The notes under the pieces: model-generated
What the model was told of the DNA's origin: nothing
Seen by the model: the letters and a program-made list of their open reading frames with translations, nothing else
Databases searched by the model: none
Part shown: piece after piece, positions 41,001 to 49,118 of the stretch
Layout: each line of letters begins with the position of its first letter
How positions within the stretch are numbered: the first letter of the stretch is position 1
Translations under genes and position numbers: made by a program
Source of the DNA: Inquilinus sp. KBS0705
Lineage (GTDB): Bacteria; Bacteroidota; Bacteroidia; Sphingobacteriales; Sphingobacteriaceae
DNA length: 64,000 nucleotides
Direction of reading: 5' to 3'
Assembly (NCBI GenBank): GCA_005938025.2
Contig: VCCI02000001.1
Coordinates: 806,001-870,000, forward strand

Positions 41001-43679
41001 GGTATCAACATCGGCTATCTCAATTACATGTGTTTTATCGGTTACCAGCATACCGCTCAGATCGCTTCCTTTTGGGGTTTTAATACCCACGTAACCGCTG
41101 TAAACATTGTAGGGCATGCTGGCCTGCTGCAAACTAAAGTTGCCGCCCGGCTCAAATACCTTTACTACAAAATTGGCCCGCAACTGCCCCGGTGCCTGTT
41201 TTTCAACGTTAATATCGGTATTGATGGCAGCTACACCATTCTCGTTTAACTTACCATCAAAAACGGTTTGGGTTTGGGTGTTAAAGGCAAGGGTAGGGTC
41301 GTCAAAAATATAATCATCGTAGTTTTTGAAACTGGTTTTTTGCGAGGACAAAAATGCATCGACCTTAGCCTTTAAATTTTGAGCTATACCGCCAAACAGC
41401 CACTGCGCGCTAAGCGTACCATTAGCCCCGCTGCCCTTGGTAAGTTCGGCCGCTCCGCCAAAATCAAGTTTTAGCTTTAAGCGGTTTGGCATAATGGTTT
41501 CTACCTTTATCTTCTTTTCAAACTCGGCACCGCCTACTTTTACCTTTGCATTCCAGTTGCCGGTAGGCGAGGAGGTCTCCGTGGCTACATGGAAGCTGTA
41601 AAAGCCATCAACACTTGTAGTGCTGGTTAGCTTACGGTATAATTGCCCGTTAGGGTTATATAATTCAAACTCAACCGGGTGATCTGCGGGGAGGGTTTTT
41701 AGCTTATCCTCCAGTATAAATGTCACAAATATCGAATCGCCGGGGCGCCATACGCCGCGTTCGCCGTAAATAAAGCCTTTAAGGCCGTTTTGTACCTGCT
41801 CGCCGCCAACATTAAAGCGCGAAAGCGGCAGCGAGCTACCATCATCCAGTTTAAGGTAACCGCGCTCGTTGCCTTTTTTAGCCACCAGCAAGTATGGTTT
41901 ACGTTTAAGGCTGAAGGTTGCCATGCCATCGCCGTCGGATGTGGTTTTAAATATTACCTGCTTTTGGTAATCCAACAGTTCCAGGTCGACGCCGCTCATT
42001 GGGCCCGCACTTAAAATATCGGTTACCGCAACCGTCATGGTGTTATCGTTACCGCGTTTGGCAATTAAACCAATGTTTGATGCCAGTATATTGCGGGTAG
42101 CCCAGCGCTGCTTACTAAAGTACGAGTTGGTACATGGGTCGTCGCGGTCCTGCCAGTTGTAGCCATCGGGGTAGTAACTATCATACCTGGTCCAAAATTC
42201 ATCGTCCTCATCGCTTACTTTTTGATTGTCGCCGTTGTATTCTTCACTGTAATCCTCATCGCCATCATCGTCGCCGCCTTTATTAAGCGGCTTGCCCAGG
42301 CTACAGTTATAAAGCGAGTATTCTTTTCTAAAGCCTATTATCACCCTGTAAATGGCCCCCGGCTCGGTACGCATTAACTGGTCTACATCCAGCATAAAGC
42401 GGTTTTTCTTGGTCAGGTTAAGCGCTTTATCAGCATCCAAACGAATTGTTTTTTGCAATATGGGTTTGCCTACATGGCGTAACTCATAACCACCGTCAAA
42501 GCCGTTGTTTTGGAAGTACTGGGGTATGTTGTTCTCGTATATTTTAATAATGGTTACATCAACCGCATTAAGGTTAACGGCTTCAAAAGGCATCAACAAC
42601 TTGCCCGAATCGGGCAGTATAACGCCCTTGCCCGGTATAGTAACCGCAGGCATACGGTTCTCAAAAAACACATTGCCGGTATATGCTTTTTTAATTTTGG
42701 TATGATAGGTATTCTCGACACCCTCATTAACCATTACGGTGTAGTTGCCTTGCAGGCGTTCGGGGGCATATACCTTTACAATACTGCCATCAATGGTATA
42801 GGCCGGTTCGGCGGTGTTGCTGATAGTGATAAGGCCATTTAATTCCTGGCCGATCATTAAAGGGTCGGAGAAGTGCACGGCCACATATTGGTCCTGATCC
42901 TGCACGGCCCGTATCTCTAATACCTTAAATTCCCCTTTAGCGGGTATATCATAATCCTGTATACCTTTTTTATCGATATCTAAACTACTGCCATTCCATT
43001 TTACCGATAGCAGGTTAGCCGCAGCACCACGGGTAAGGTTGTTTACAGTAAAGTTGTGGGTTTTTAAAATGGGGTTATGCTGCCAGCTTATTTTAACCGG
43101 CGAAGTATAGTTAACATCAATTATCTTTTCAATCGCTGCCTGGTCTTCCTCGTCGGCGGTGAGTATACTGCCGTTTAGCTTCATTTTATCGGTAGATGTG
43201 CTGGTTGCGCTTTGCAGCCCCGCGAATGTTATACTGAAGTTTGGTTTTATTGTTTGGAAATCAAATTTAAAGCGCTGGTAGGCATCTTCAACCTTTACTA
43301 TTTTACTCAGTTTAAATTCCGCATTGTATTTGGTGTCGGGATCCAGCTTTTCGGCAGGGCGAAACTCAATGGTTCGGTCATCTGCCCAATAGGCTTTGCC
43401 TTTTATGGATGGCGAAAAATCAAAGACATCTGCGTTGATCTCCTCGTTAAGCGCGTGGCTTACTTGTAATTCTCCCGCAAGTTTTATGCGGATAGCGCTT
43501 TTTTTTGATATAACCCCGCTGGTAAATGATTCGATATAACGGCTAAAGGCGGCATCCGGCTTTTGGCCCTGGCGGTGATGCTGCCGTGCAAAATAAATGG
43601 TTAAAGCTATTAAAATAAGTGATACAGCTACAACAACAGACCCTCTTCTTGTGCTGAAAAGGTTGGAAATGTAATTCAT
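38064..43679 (-). CDS. Alpha-2-macroglobulin family protein with thioester motif
   Basis: A very large (1871 residues) envelope protein that probably traps proteases. One N-terminal transmembrane anchor (about 15-32) holds it to the inner membrane; no lipobox is seen. MG-type beta domains fill the N-terminal half, with an acidic low-complexity insert near residue 475 (DDDGDEDYSEEYNGD). The central A2M region contains KFLGPFHLDKGES and the thioester YPHGCVEQ with Cys at residue 1417 and Gln at 1420. A helical toroid follows, then a receptor-binding-like end. The intact thioester supports covalent trapping. Bacterial A2M genes often sit beside pbpC, but none is here. The N-terminal anchoring is a prediction. 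Confidence 0.9.
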   Translation of the reverse strand: MNYISNLFSTRRGSVVVAVSLILIALTIYFARQHHRQGQKPDAAFSRYIESFTSGVISKKSAIRIKLAGELQVSHALNEEINADVFDFSPSIKGKAYWADDRTIEFRPAEKLDPDTKYNAEFKLSKIVKVEDAYQRFKFDFQTIKPNFSITFAGLQSATSTSTDKMKLNGSILTADEEDQAAIEKIIDVNYTSPVKISWQHNPILKTHNFTVNNLTRGAAANLLSVKWNGSSLDIDKKGIQDYDIPAKGEFKVLEIRAVQDQDQYVAVHFSDPLMIGQELNGLITISNTAEPAYTIDGSIVKVYAPERLQGNYTVMVNEGVENTYHTKIKKAYTGNVFFENRMPAVTIPGKGVILPDSGKLLMPFEAVNLNAVDVTIIKIYENNIPQYFQNNGFDGGYELRHVGKPILQKTIRLDADKALNLTKKNRFMLDVDQLMRTEPGAIYRVIIGFRKEYSLYNCSLGKPLNKGGDDDGDEDYSEEYNGDNQKVSDEDDEFWTRYDSYYPDGYNWQDRDDPCTNSYFSKQRWATRNILASNIGLIAKRGNDNTMTVAVTDILSAGPMSGVDLELLDYQKQVIFKTTSDGDGMATFSLKRKPYLLVAKKGNERGYLKLDDGSSLPLSRFNVGGEQVQNGLKGFIYGERGVWRPGDSIFVTFILEDKLKTLPADHPVEFELYNPNGQLYRKLTSTTSVDGFYSFHVATETSSPTGNWNAKVKVGGAEFEKKIKVETIMPNRLKLKLDFGGAAELTKGSGANGTLSAQWLFGGIAQNLKAKVDAFLSSQKTSFKNYDDYIFDDPTLAFNTQTQTVFDGKLNENGVAAINTDINVEKQAPGQLRANFVVKVFEPGGNFSLQQASMPYNVYSGYVGIKTPKGSDLSGMLVTDKTHVIEIADVDTKGNALAGTRNVQVELYKIQWRWWWDETGDQMSNFTQDRYNKLIKTETVQVQNGKGKWNLKINQADWGRYLIRVKDPETGHSTGKIIYADWPNWSERLQQTDPTEAAMLSFTADKTNYKVGEEATLTIPTGGDGRALISFENGSKVLKTVWIDAKKGETRYSFKIDETMAPNVFVNVTLLQKHAQTVNDLPIRMYGAIPLQVDNPETILKPVISMPDKIRPETQTAITVSEASGKEMTYTIAIVDEGLLDITNYKTPDPHEAFYAREALGVKTWDLFDYVIGAFGGGLERILSIGGDGTSGVNKNVSVNRFKPVVKFLGPFHLDKGESQTKKFTLPQYIGSVKAMVIAGHDGAYGQAEKAVAVKKPLMILATLPRVLGPSEQVQLPVTIFAMENNIKSVTVQVQSNAFSNLGGNNIKVVKFAKPGDQLVTFDLSVKDFVGVGKVHIVAKAGSETSAYDVELNVRNPNPPVTRILEKELKPGEAWNVEYNAIGINGTNKATLEVASIPPLNIAKRLNYLITYPHGCVEQTTSAGFPQLYLGQLFDLSDRQKAEAERNVKMSINRLNGFRVQGGGLSYWPGYGDADEWGTNYAGHFILAAQAKGYSIPAGFVDDWKRYQKQKAINWSPDPRSNIHGYYYYTDLVQAYRLYLLALSGSPELGAMNRLREYQYLSVEARWRLAAAYKLAGQPEIGLRMINGLPTTIKPYNSMYGTYGSDLRDEAMILETLTLLGQQQKASGLLRTVAARLSQDSWYSTQTTAYSLVAIAQYCGINKAGGKLSFNYNAGAAKGNVNSASYMWQQAVAANGGKVSLKNSGSNKLYVRLIQQGQPSSGQDVNTYINPDILQMRIGYFTLSGKPVDPSTLKQGTDFVAQVNIKNPGKRGRYDNLALTQIFPSGWEILNSRMLNNDEAFKSSLSDYRDIRDDRVNTYFSLEEGKEVTYYVMLNAAYAGKYYLSAAYCEAMYNHDINALIKGQWIEVVK

Positions 43680-43781
43680 TTTGGCGAGGTTGATTTATAC
43701 CATGAATTTATAAAACTTTATGGCATAAACTGCAACAATCAAACTATAATTGAATATCGGTGTTAAGCATAAAACATAATT

Positions 43782-43955
43782 ATGAATAACTTTTTCAAAG
43801 CTATTATTGCCGCATGGGGTGCTAAAAAGTTAGGCGGGGGTTGCCTTTCTACTATTGTAATATTTATTATTATATATACACTGTTAGGTAAATGTGATAA
43901 TAAAAACGCGCGTGCAGCTACTGCACCTGTGGCTAAAACCGCAAGTGTAAGATAA
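43782..43955 (+). CDS. Small single-helix membrane protein, 57 residues
   Basis: Unknown function. It starts MNNFFKAIIAAWGAKKLGGG and continues CLSTIVIFIIIYTLLG, one hydrophobic helix, then a basic, Ala-rich tail. The helix is flanked by a Gly run and two Cys. It lies between the A2M gene (divergent) and the NRPS-like gene (convergent), so it is its own unit. Codon use looks like its neighbours and the start is a clean ATG. Small proteins with an AWGAKKLGGGC-type stretch occur in related bacteria, but no role is known to me. Confidence 0.6.
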   Translation: MNNFFKAIIAAWGAKKLGGGCLSTIVIFIIIYTLLGKCDNKNARAATAPVAKTASVR

Positions 43956-43975
43956 TACCGCTTAGTAAAAATAGC

Positions 43976-46609
43976 TTAACTTTTAGCGGCTTTATCTAAA
44001 CATTTTTGCAATACTTCGGCAAATTGCTTGTCGTTAGGTGGAGCAAATATGGTATTGTGTTCGCCGGGGATATCGTGCACATGCACGCCTTTAAGCGCAT
44101 AGGGTTTCCAACCTAAATACTTAAAATCGTCCATGTAAAAGGTTTTCTTTTTAGCACGGAACAGCTCAACTGCTATATCTACAGGCGTTAACTGATAATT
44201 GCGCTGTGCTGTTAAGCTTTTTTCGTTTATTTCATCGGTATAAGCCGAAAATCCTTCCTTTTTCTTCACCTTATCGGGGAATATCTTTTTAAATATTCTT
44301 TGTATACGGCGGCTAATTTCGCGGCTTTTGTACTCAATGGTTCTTTTAGGGTCCTGCGCAAATAATACCGGGGTATAAGCCACTTGCTTTATTAAAAACC
44401 AGCCGTCCTTTAACATATTTACAAGCCTTGAGTCAAGATTTTTAGTTTGGTCGGCATAAGTATCAAACATGGCCAGCATTTTAACTTCCTTGCCCATGGC
44501 CAGCATTTGCTTAGCCATCTCATAAGCTATTAATCCGCCTAAGGAGTAACCTGCCACCGCGTAAGGGCCAACTGGGTCGTGGTTGATAATCTCTTCTACA
44601 TAGTTGGCCGCTATCTCTTCCATTACATCCAAAGGCTCGTCTATACCGTTTAAGCCGCGTGCCTGCAAGCCGTAAACCGGTTGCTCGTCATCCATATTCA
44701 TGGCAAGTGCGTTAAAAAGCAATACGTTTAAGCCTGCGCCATGAACTATATATAAAGGCATTTTGCTGCCCTGTGGCTTAATAGGCACTAGCGATTCCCA
44801 GGTAATGGCCTCGGCATCTATTTCTAACCTTGCCGCAAGCTTTTCTACTGTAGAGTATTCAAACAGGGTAGCCAATGGTAAGCGTTTGCCGGTTTCCTGC
44901 TCTAAGCGGGCCATTATTTTAACAGCTACCAAAGAGCGGCCTCCTAATTGGAAGAAATTATCAAAAATGCTGATCTTTTCTAAACCCATTGTTTGTTCCC
45001 AAATATCGGCCACCAGTTTTTCGTTACTGGTACGCGGGGCAATATAATCGCCGGTGCGGTTAATGTGGCTGTAATCGGGTTTAGGCAGGGCCTTACGGTC
45101 TATTTTACCGTTAGGGGTCGATGGTATCTCGGCAAGTAGTACATAATCATCGGGTACCATGTATTCGGGTAAAACCGCAAGCAGGGCCTGTTCCCATTTA
45201 TCCAGTATGGCTTTGTCGGGTATCCCCGTTTCGCCCGATTCTAATACCAGGTATGCGGCAAGCCGCGGTATGCCGGGTGTATCTTCTCGTGCAATAACCA
45301 CAGCTTCTTTTATACCTTCCTGTTTGCCCAGGTTATATTCAATTTCGCCAAGTTCTATACGGTAACCGCGCACTTTTACCTGGTGATCTATACGGCCAAG
45401 ATAAACCACATCGCCATCGGGCTTTAGTTTAGCCAAATCGCCGGTACGGTAAAGTTTTTGGCCGGGCACATCCGAAAAAGGATTATCGGTAAAGCGTTCG
45501 GCTGTCAGGTCGGGGCGGTTTAAATAACCCCATGCCATGCCTTCGCCACCTATCCATATCTCGCCAATTTCGCCATTGGTTAGGTTGTTACGCTGCTCAT
45601 CTAAAATATAAACCTGCGTATTGTCAACCGGCCATCCAATAGTAATATCTTCTTCGGTTGTTACTTTTTTAATAATGGAATATATGCAGGTTTCGGTAGG
45701 GCCATACATGTTCCATACTTCTTTACTGCGTGGCAGTAGGCGCGCGGCAAGGTCTTTAGCCATGGCTTCGCCACCGCAAAATACTTTTATGGGCAGGTTT
45801 TCTTCCCAGCCTACTTCCAGCATCATGCGCCAGGTGTAGGGGGTAGCCTGTAAAATGGTAATATTTTGCTCACGTATTATATCTAATAAAGCACGGCCAT
45901 CCTTTGCGGTTAACGAGTCGGCCAATACTATTTCGGCTCCCCAGCTTAAGGGCAGATAAATATCAACCCCGGCAATATCGAATGATATAGTGGCAGTCGC
46001 CAGCATCTTATCTGCCGAGCTGATACCCGGCGTTTTTTGCAGGCTGTACATTAGGTTAACCAAACTATGATGGGCTATTTGCACACCCTTTGGTTTACCT
46101 GTAGAACCTGAAGTATAAAGCACGTAAGCCAAATCCTGCCCGGTAACATTAATGCCCGGTTCGTCGGCAGGTAATGCTTTTGACTCTTCCAGTACATCTT
46201 CAATAAGCAACTCTATAGTGCCAGACGCGTAATGGCCCGCGTATTTTTTTTGTGTAAGTAATATTTTTGCCGATGAATCATCCAGCATAAACTCTATCCG
46301 GTCTTTCGGGTATTCCGGATCGAGCGGTACATAGGCTGCTCCGGATTTTTGTATAGCCAGAAGGGCGATGATCATTTCGGGCATGCGGTCAAGCGCAAGG
46401 CCGATAATGTCGCCTTTTTGTACCCCATGTTTAAGCAATACTTTAGCAATACGGTTAGCCGTTTCGTTCACCTCGGTGTAAGTCAAAGCGCGGTCGTGAA
46501 ACCGGATAGCCACTTTATCGGGATACTGCCTTGCACTTTCAATAACCAGGCTGTAAAGTGGTTTTTCTTTAGGATAATCTACTGTTGTATTGTTTAGTAT
46601 TACTTTCAT
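43976..46609 (-). CDS. NRPS-like adenylation/carrier/thioesterase (A-T-TE) protein
   Basis: An 877-residue single module: adenylation domain (about 1-510), carrier domain (about 525-600), thioesterase (about 630-870). Core motifs are present: LYTSGSTGKPKGV, YGPTET, YRTGDLAKL and NGKIDRKALP. The carrier is DNFFQLGGRSL with the phosphopantetheine Ser (Arg replaces the usual His). The thioesterase has GYSLGG and the late catalytic His in PGEHNTIF. The Asp that binds the alpha-amino group is kept (FDIAGVD), so an alpha-amino acid substrate is likely; which one is not predictable by eye. There is no condensation domain. It is the last gene of the exopolysaccharide locus, which suggests an acylation, aminoacylation or small-molecule role tied to that locus (inference). 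Confidence 0.9.
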   Translation of the reverse strand: MKVILNNTTVDYPKEKPLYSLVIESARQYPDKVAIRFHDRALTYTEVNETANRIAKVLLKHGVQKGDIIGLALDRMPEMIIALLAIQKSGAAYVPLDPEYPKDRIEFMLDDSSAKILLTQKKYAGHYASGTIELLIEDVLEESKALPADEPGINVTGQDLAYVLYTSGSTGKPKGVQIAHHSLVNLMYSLQKTPGISSADKMLATATISFDIAGVDIYLPLSWGAEIVLADSLTAKDGRALLDIIREQNITILQATPYTWRMMLEVGWEENLPIKVFCGGEAMAKDLAARLLPRSKEVWNMYGPTETCIYSIIKKVTTEEDITIGWPVDNTQVYILDEQRNNLTNGEIGEIWIGGEGMAWGYLNRPDLTAERFTDNPFSDVPGQKLYRTGDLAKLKPDGDVVYLGRIDHQVKVRGYRIELGEIEYNLGKQEGIKEAVVIAREDTPGIPRLAAYLVLESGETGIPDKAILDKWEQALLAVLPEYMVPDDYVLLAEIPSTPNGKIDRKALPKPDYSHINRTGDYIAPRTSNEKLVADIWEQTMGLEKISIFDNFFQLGGRSLVAVKIMARLEQETGKRLPLATLFEYSTVEKLAARLEIDAEAITWESLVPIKPQGSKMPLYIVHGAGLNVLLFNALAMNMDDEQPVYGLQARGLNGIDEPLDVMEEIAANYVEEIINHDPVGPYAVAGYSLGGLIAYEMAKQMLAMGKEVKMLAMFDTYADQTKNLDSRLVNMLKDGWFLIKQVAYTPVLFAQDPKRTIEYKSREISRRIQRIFKKIFPDKVKKKEGFSAYTDEINEKSLTAQRNYQLTPVDIAVELFRAKKKTFYMDDFKYLGWKPYALKGVHVHDIPGEHNTIFAPPNDKQFAEVLQKCLDKAAKS

Positions 46610-46696
46610 TATGTATTAAATACTTGCAGCTATTCAATTTTGTATTAACAGGGTATAAATTCCCCGTTTTTAGTACCCATACGTGTAACTACGTAA

Positions 46697-47884
46697 TCAG
46701 TTTGATGTAGGGTTGTGCGGTGTATGAATAAATTTTTTATTTGCGCCCTTTAATTTAAACAGTAATGCCAGCATGGCAAAGAAAATTAAAGGTATTTTTA
46801 GCATTGCACCCAGTAGTTTACTATTGAAAAACTGCGGTGGTACTGCAATTAATATACCAACGTAGCAACAAACCGTGGCCCCAAGCCATAGTTGCCAGCC
46901 TGGGCCAACACCCGGTAGCAGCAAAGATACTAATAGCATAAATGGCATTAGCCCCAGCATTAGTATGCGTGGCAGAATAGCGGTTTGGTATATCTCGTTA
47001 AAATAATCAAAATTCCCATTTTTAAACAATTCAGTAAAGCCCGTTAGGCCATAGGTTTTTAACAGGTTAAATTGTGCCGATAGCCACCTGCGGCGCTGCT
47101 TTTTAAATACTTCGGGGTTGCTTACCTTTTCGTCCAGTATATAGGCTTTATCGGCGTATGCCACGTGTATTTTTTGGCGGGTGAGTACTAATCCCATTTC
47201 TTTATCAAAACCGCCCACAGCGTCTATTTGGGCCATTGTGTCTTTAAACAACTTATACTCCAGTACCATGCCCGAGCCTATAATAGCTGCCGACAGGTGA
47301 AACACCTGCTGCGCCTTGCGAAAGATATGGTTGTTCACCTCTTCACTAATGGCATCTAATATGGCAACCGGCGTTTCGGTATTTTTGGCAATGCGGTGGC
47401 CCTGTATAACACGGTTACCATCGTGCAGGTAGTTGTTTATTTGGTGCAGATAATCTGGCGCGGCAATATTATCAATATCAAACACAACAGCAGCATCAAA
47501 GTCGTCGTGTGTAGCGGCTATGGCTTTGTGCAGGGCCTTTGATTTGGTACTGCTCTCAAATACCACTTCGACCACCTGGAGCGGCATCTCCCTTAATTTT
47601 TCGATAGTCTCGGGCTGCATCGAGTCGGCAATAACGCAAACATGGAATTTATCCTTTGGGTAATCAATAGTAAGTGCCTGCGCGGCAGAATTGAGGATGA
47701 TCGCATCCTCTTTGTAAGCACATATATAAATTACAAACTTGCTGTATGCTGTTGCTACAGGTGGCGCTTTTTTTACAACCAACCTGCCCAAAACCGAAAA
47801 TATGAACAGATACAGGCTGTATATGCCCATATAAATAAATACAAGAGTGAAGATTACCGAGAAAATAAGTTTTATAAATTCCAT
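46697..47884 (-). CDS. Membrane glycosyltransferase, family 2
   Basis: A 395-residue inner-membrane transferase for exopolysaccharide assembly. One N-terminal helix (about 5-32) precedes the GT-A domain, with IVFDIDN as the DxD metal site and KKQRRRWLSAQF as the processive QxxRW motif. Several C-terminal helices follow (about 300-385). The architecture suits a hyaluronan/cellulose-type or long-chain transferase, though substrate cannot be told. It lies 13 bases after the upstream glycosyltransferase gene in the same transcription direction. Confidence 0.9.
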   Translation of the reverse strand: MEFIKLIFSVIFTLVFIYMGIYSLYLFIFSVLGRLVVKKAPPVATAYSKFVIYICAYKEDAIILNSAAQALTIDYPKDKFHVCVIADSMQPETIEKLREMPLQVVEVVFESSTKSKALHKAIAATHDDFDAAVVFDIDNIAAPDYLHQINNYLHDGNRVIQGHRIAKNTETPVAILDAISEEVNNHIFRKAQQVFHLSAAIIGSGMVLEYKLFKDTMAQIDAVGGFDKEMGLVLTRQKIHVAYADKAYILDEKVSNPEVFKKQRRRWLSAQFNLLKTYGLTGFTELFKNGNFDYFNEIYQTAILPRILMLGLMPFMLLVSLLLPGVGPGWQLWLGATVCCYVGILIAVPPQFFNSKLLGAMLKIPLIFFAMLALLFKLKGANKKFIHTPHNPTSN

Positions 47885-47897
47885 GCTTTAACTCCTT

Positions 47898-49118
47898 TTA
47901 CGCAAGTTGCTTTTGTTTAGATGCCAATCCGGTTGTAATTAATTCTTTTATATCAGTAATGCGATGCTCCCATGTGTTATCGGCAGCTATGTTTAAACGC
48001 TGCTGCACTAATTCGGGCTGATTGCTACCTAAAGCCACATTAAGCGCCTCCGAAAACTCCTCCGCAGTACTACAATAAGGTACGGCATCAAAAGTAAAGT
48101 TCTTAAGGTCGTCATTAAAATTGGTTGATACAACAGGCTTACCCGCGCCAAGGTATTCGAATAGCTTTAGCGGAAATATGTTGTTGCTCACCTCATCCTT
48201 TTTAAACGGGATAATGCATACGTCGAATCCTTTTAAAATTGCTGGCAGCATATCATAGGGTACCGGGCCGGGCAGGTGCAAGTTTGGCGCGGCAAAGTCA
48301 CCATCTTTTATATAGTCCTTATCCACAGGGCCAACAAACACAAAGCTTTTATCGGGGTTAAGGGCAATCACTTTATTTATCAGGTCATAATCTATGCGGC
48401 GTTCAATAGCTCCTATATAACCTATAACCGGCTTTTTAATGTCCGATAGGATGTTGGCTACGGGCAGGGCAGGGTCGAGCGCTTTTTGACTATGCGTTAT
48501 ATTGGCAGCATTTGCTACAAAATAACTATGCTTATTGATAAGGGCTTTTTTATTTTGCAATGCGCTGCTGGTGCATATCACCATGTCCACATTTTTTAGC
48601 AGTATCTCCTCGTTGTGTACACCATGTTTTAGCTGGTATTCTTCAATTATAGGGTCTACACAATGGTATATGCTTAAAGCCGGGTTTAAAAGCAGGTGTA
48701 ATGTAGGGTACGAAAAATTATAGGAGTTAATGTAGATGTAATCATTTATCCCTAATTGTTTTATCACTTTTTTAAGGCGGTTTGCTACCATCCACTCGTT
48801 AAACTTCACGGCTAAGCGGTAGCCCGGGCCTTCGGGTATTGCATTAATAGATGGCACCGGTGGGCAAATGATGATCTTGAAATTGGGTTGCTCTGTTTGA
48901 ATAAAACTATTGCCGGCCGAAAAAAAATGCGGCTTACGTACCCTGAATGATTCGGTGTCTTTAAATTTAAAGTAGTCTTTCCAGGTGTAGGGCCTGTCTA
49001 CAAAATAAACGTAATTGTCTTTTGCCAGCAGCTTAGCCATGGTGTAGATGGTCGATTCCAAACGCCCGTCGAATTGCATTTGCGAAAAAATTACAATATG
49101 CTTGTTTTTTAAACTCAC
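47898..49118 (-). CDS. Glycosyltransferase, TuaH-like (GT4-type fold)
   Basis: A 406-residue cytoplasmic transferase with the two-Rossmann GT-B pattern. N-terminal part: HIVIFSQMQFDGRLESTIYTMAK. C-terminal donor-binding part: IGYIGAIERRIDYDLI, VFVGPV and FPLKLFEYLGAGKPVVST, the last being the conserved E-x7-E-like sugar-nucleotide motif. It resembles proteins annotated as teichuronic-acid TuaH-type transferases. The start is GTG, overlapping the flippase stop by 4 bases (GTGA). It works within the exopolysaccharide locus; sugar specificity is unknown. Confidence 0.87.
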   Translation of the reverse strand: MSLKNKHIVIFSQMQFDGRLESTIYTMAKLLAKDNYVYFVDRPYTWKDYFKFKDTESFRVRKPHFFSAGNSFIQTEQPNFKIIICPPVPSINAIPEGPGYRLAVKFNEWMVANRLKKVIKQLGINDYIYINSYNFSYPTLHLLLNPALSIYHCVDPIIEEYQLKHGVHNEEILLKNVDMVICTSSALQNKKALINKHSYFVANAANITHSQKALDPALPVANILSDIKKPVIGYIGAIERRIDYDLINKVIALNPDKSFVFVGPVDKDYIKDGDFAAPNLHLPGPVPYDMLPAILKGFDVCIIPFKKDEVSNNIFPLKLFEYLGAGKPVVSTNFNDDLKNFTFDAVPYCSTAEEFSEALNVALGSNQPELVQQRLNIAADNTWEHRITDIKELITTGLASKQKQLA

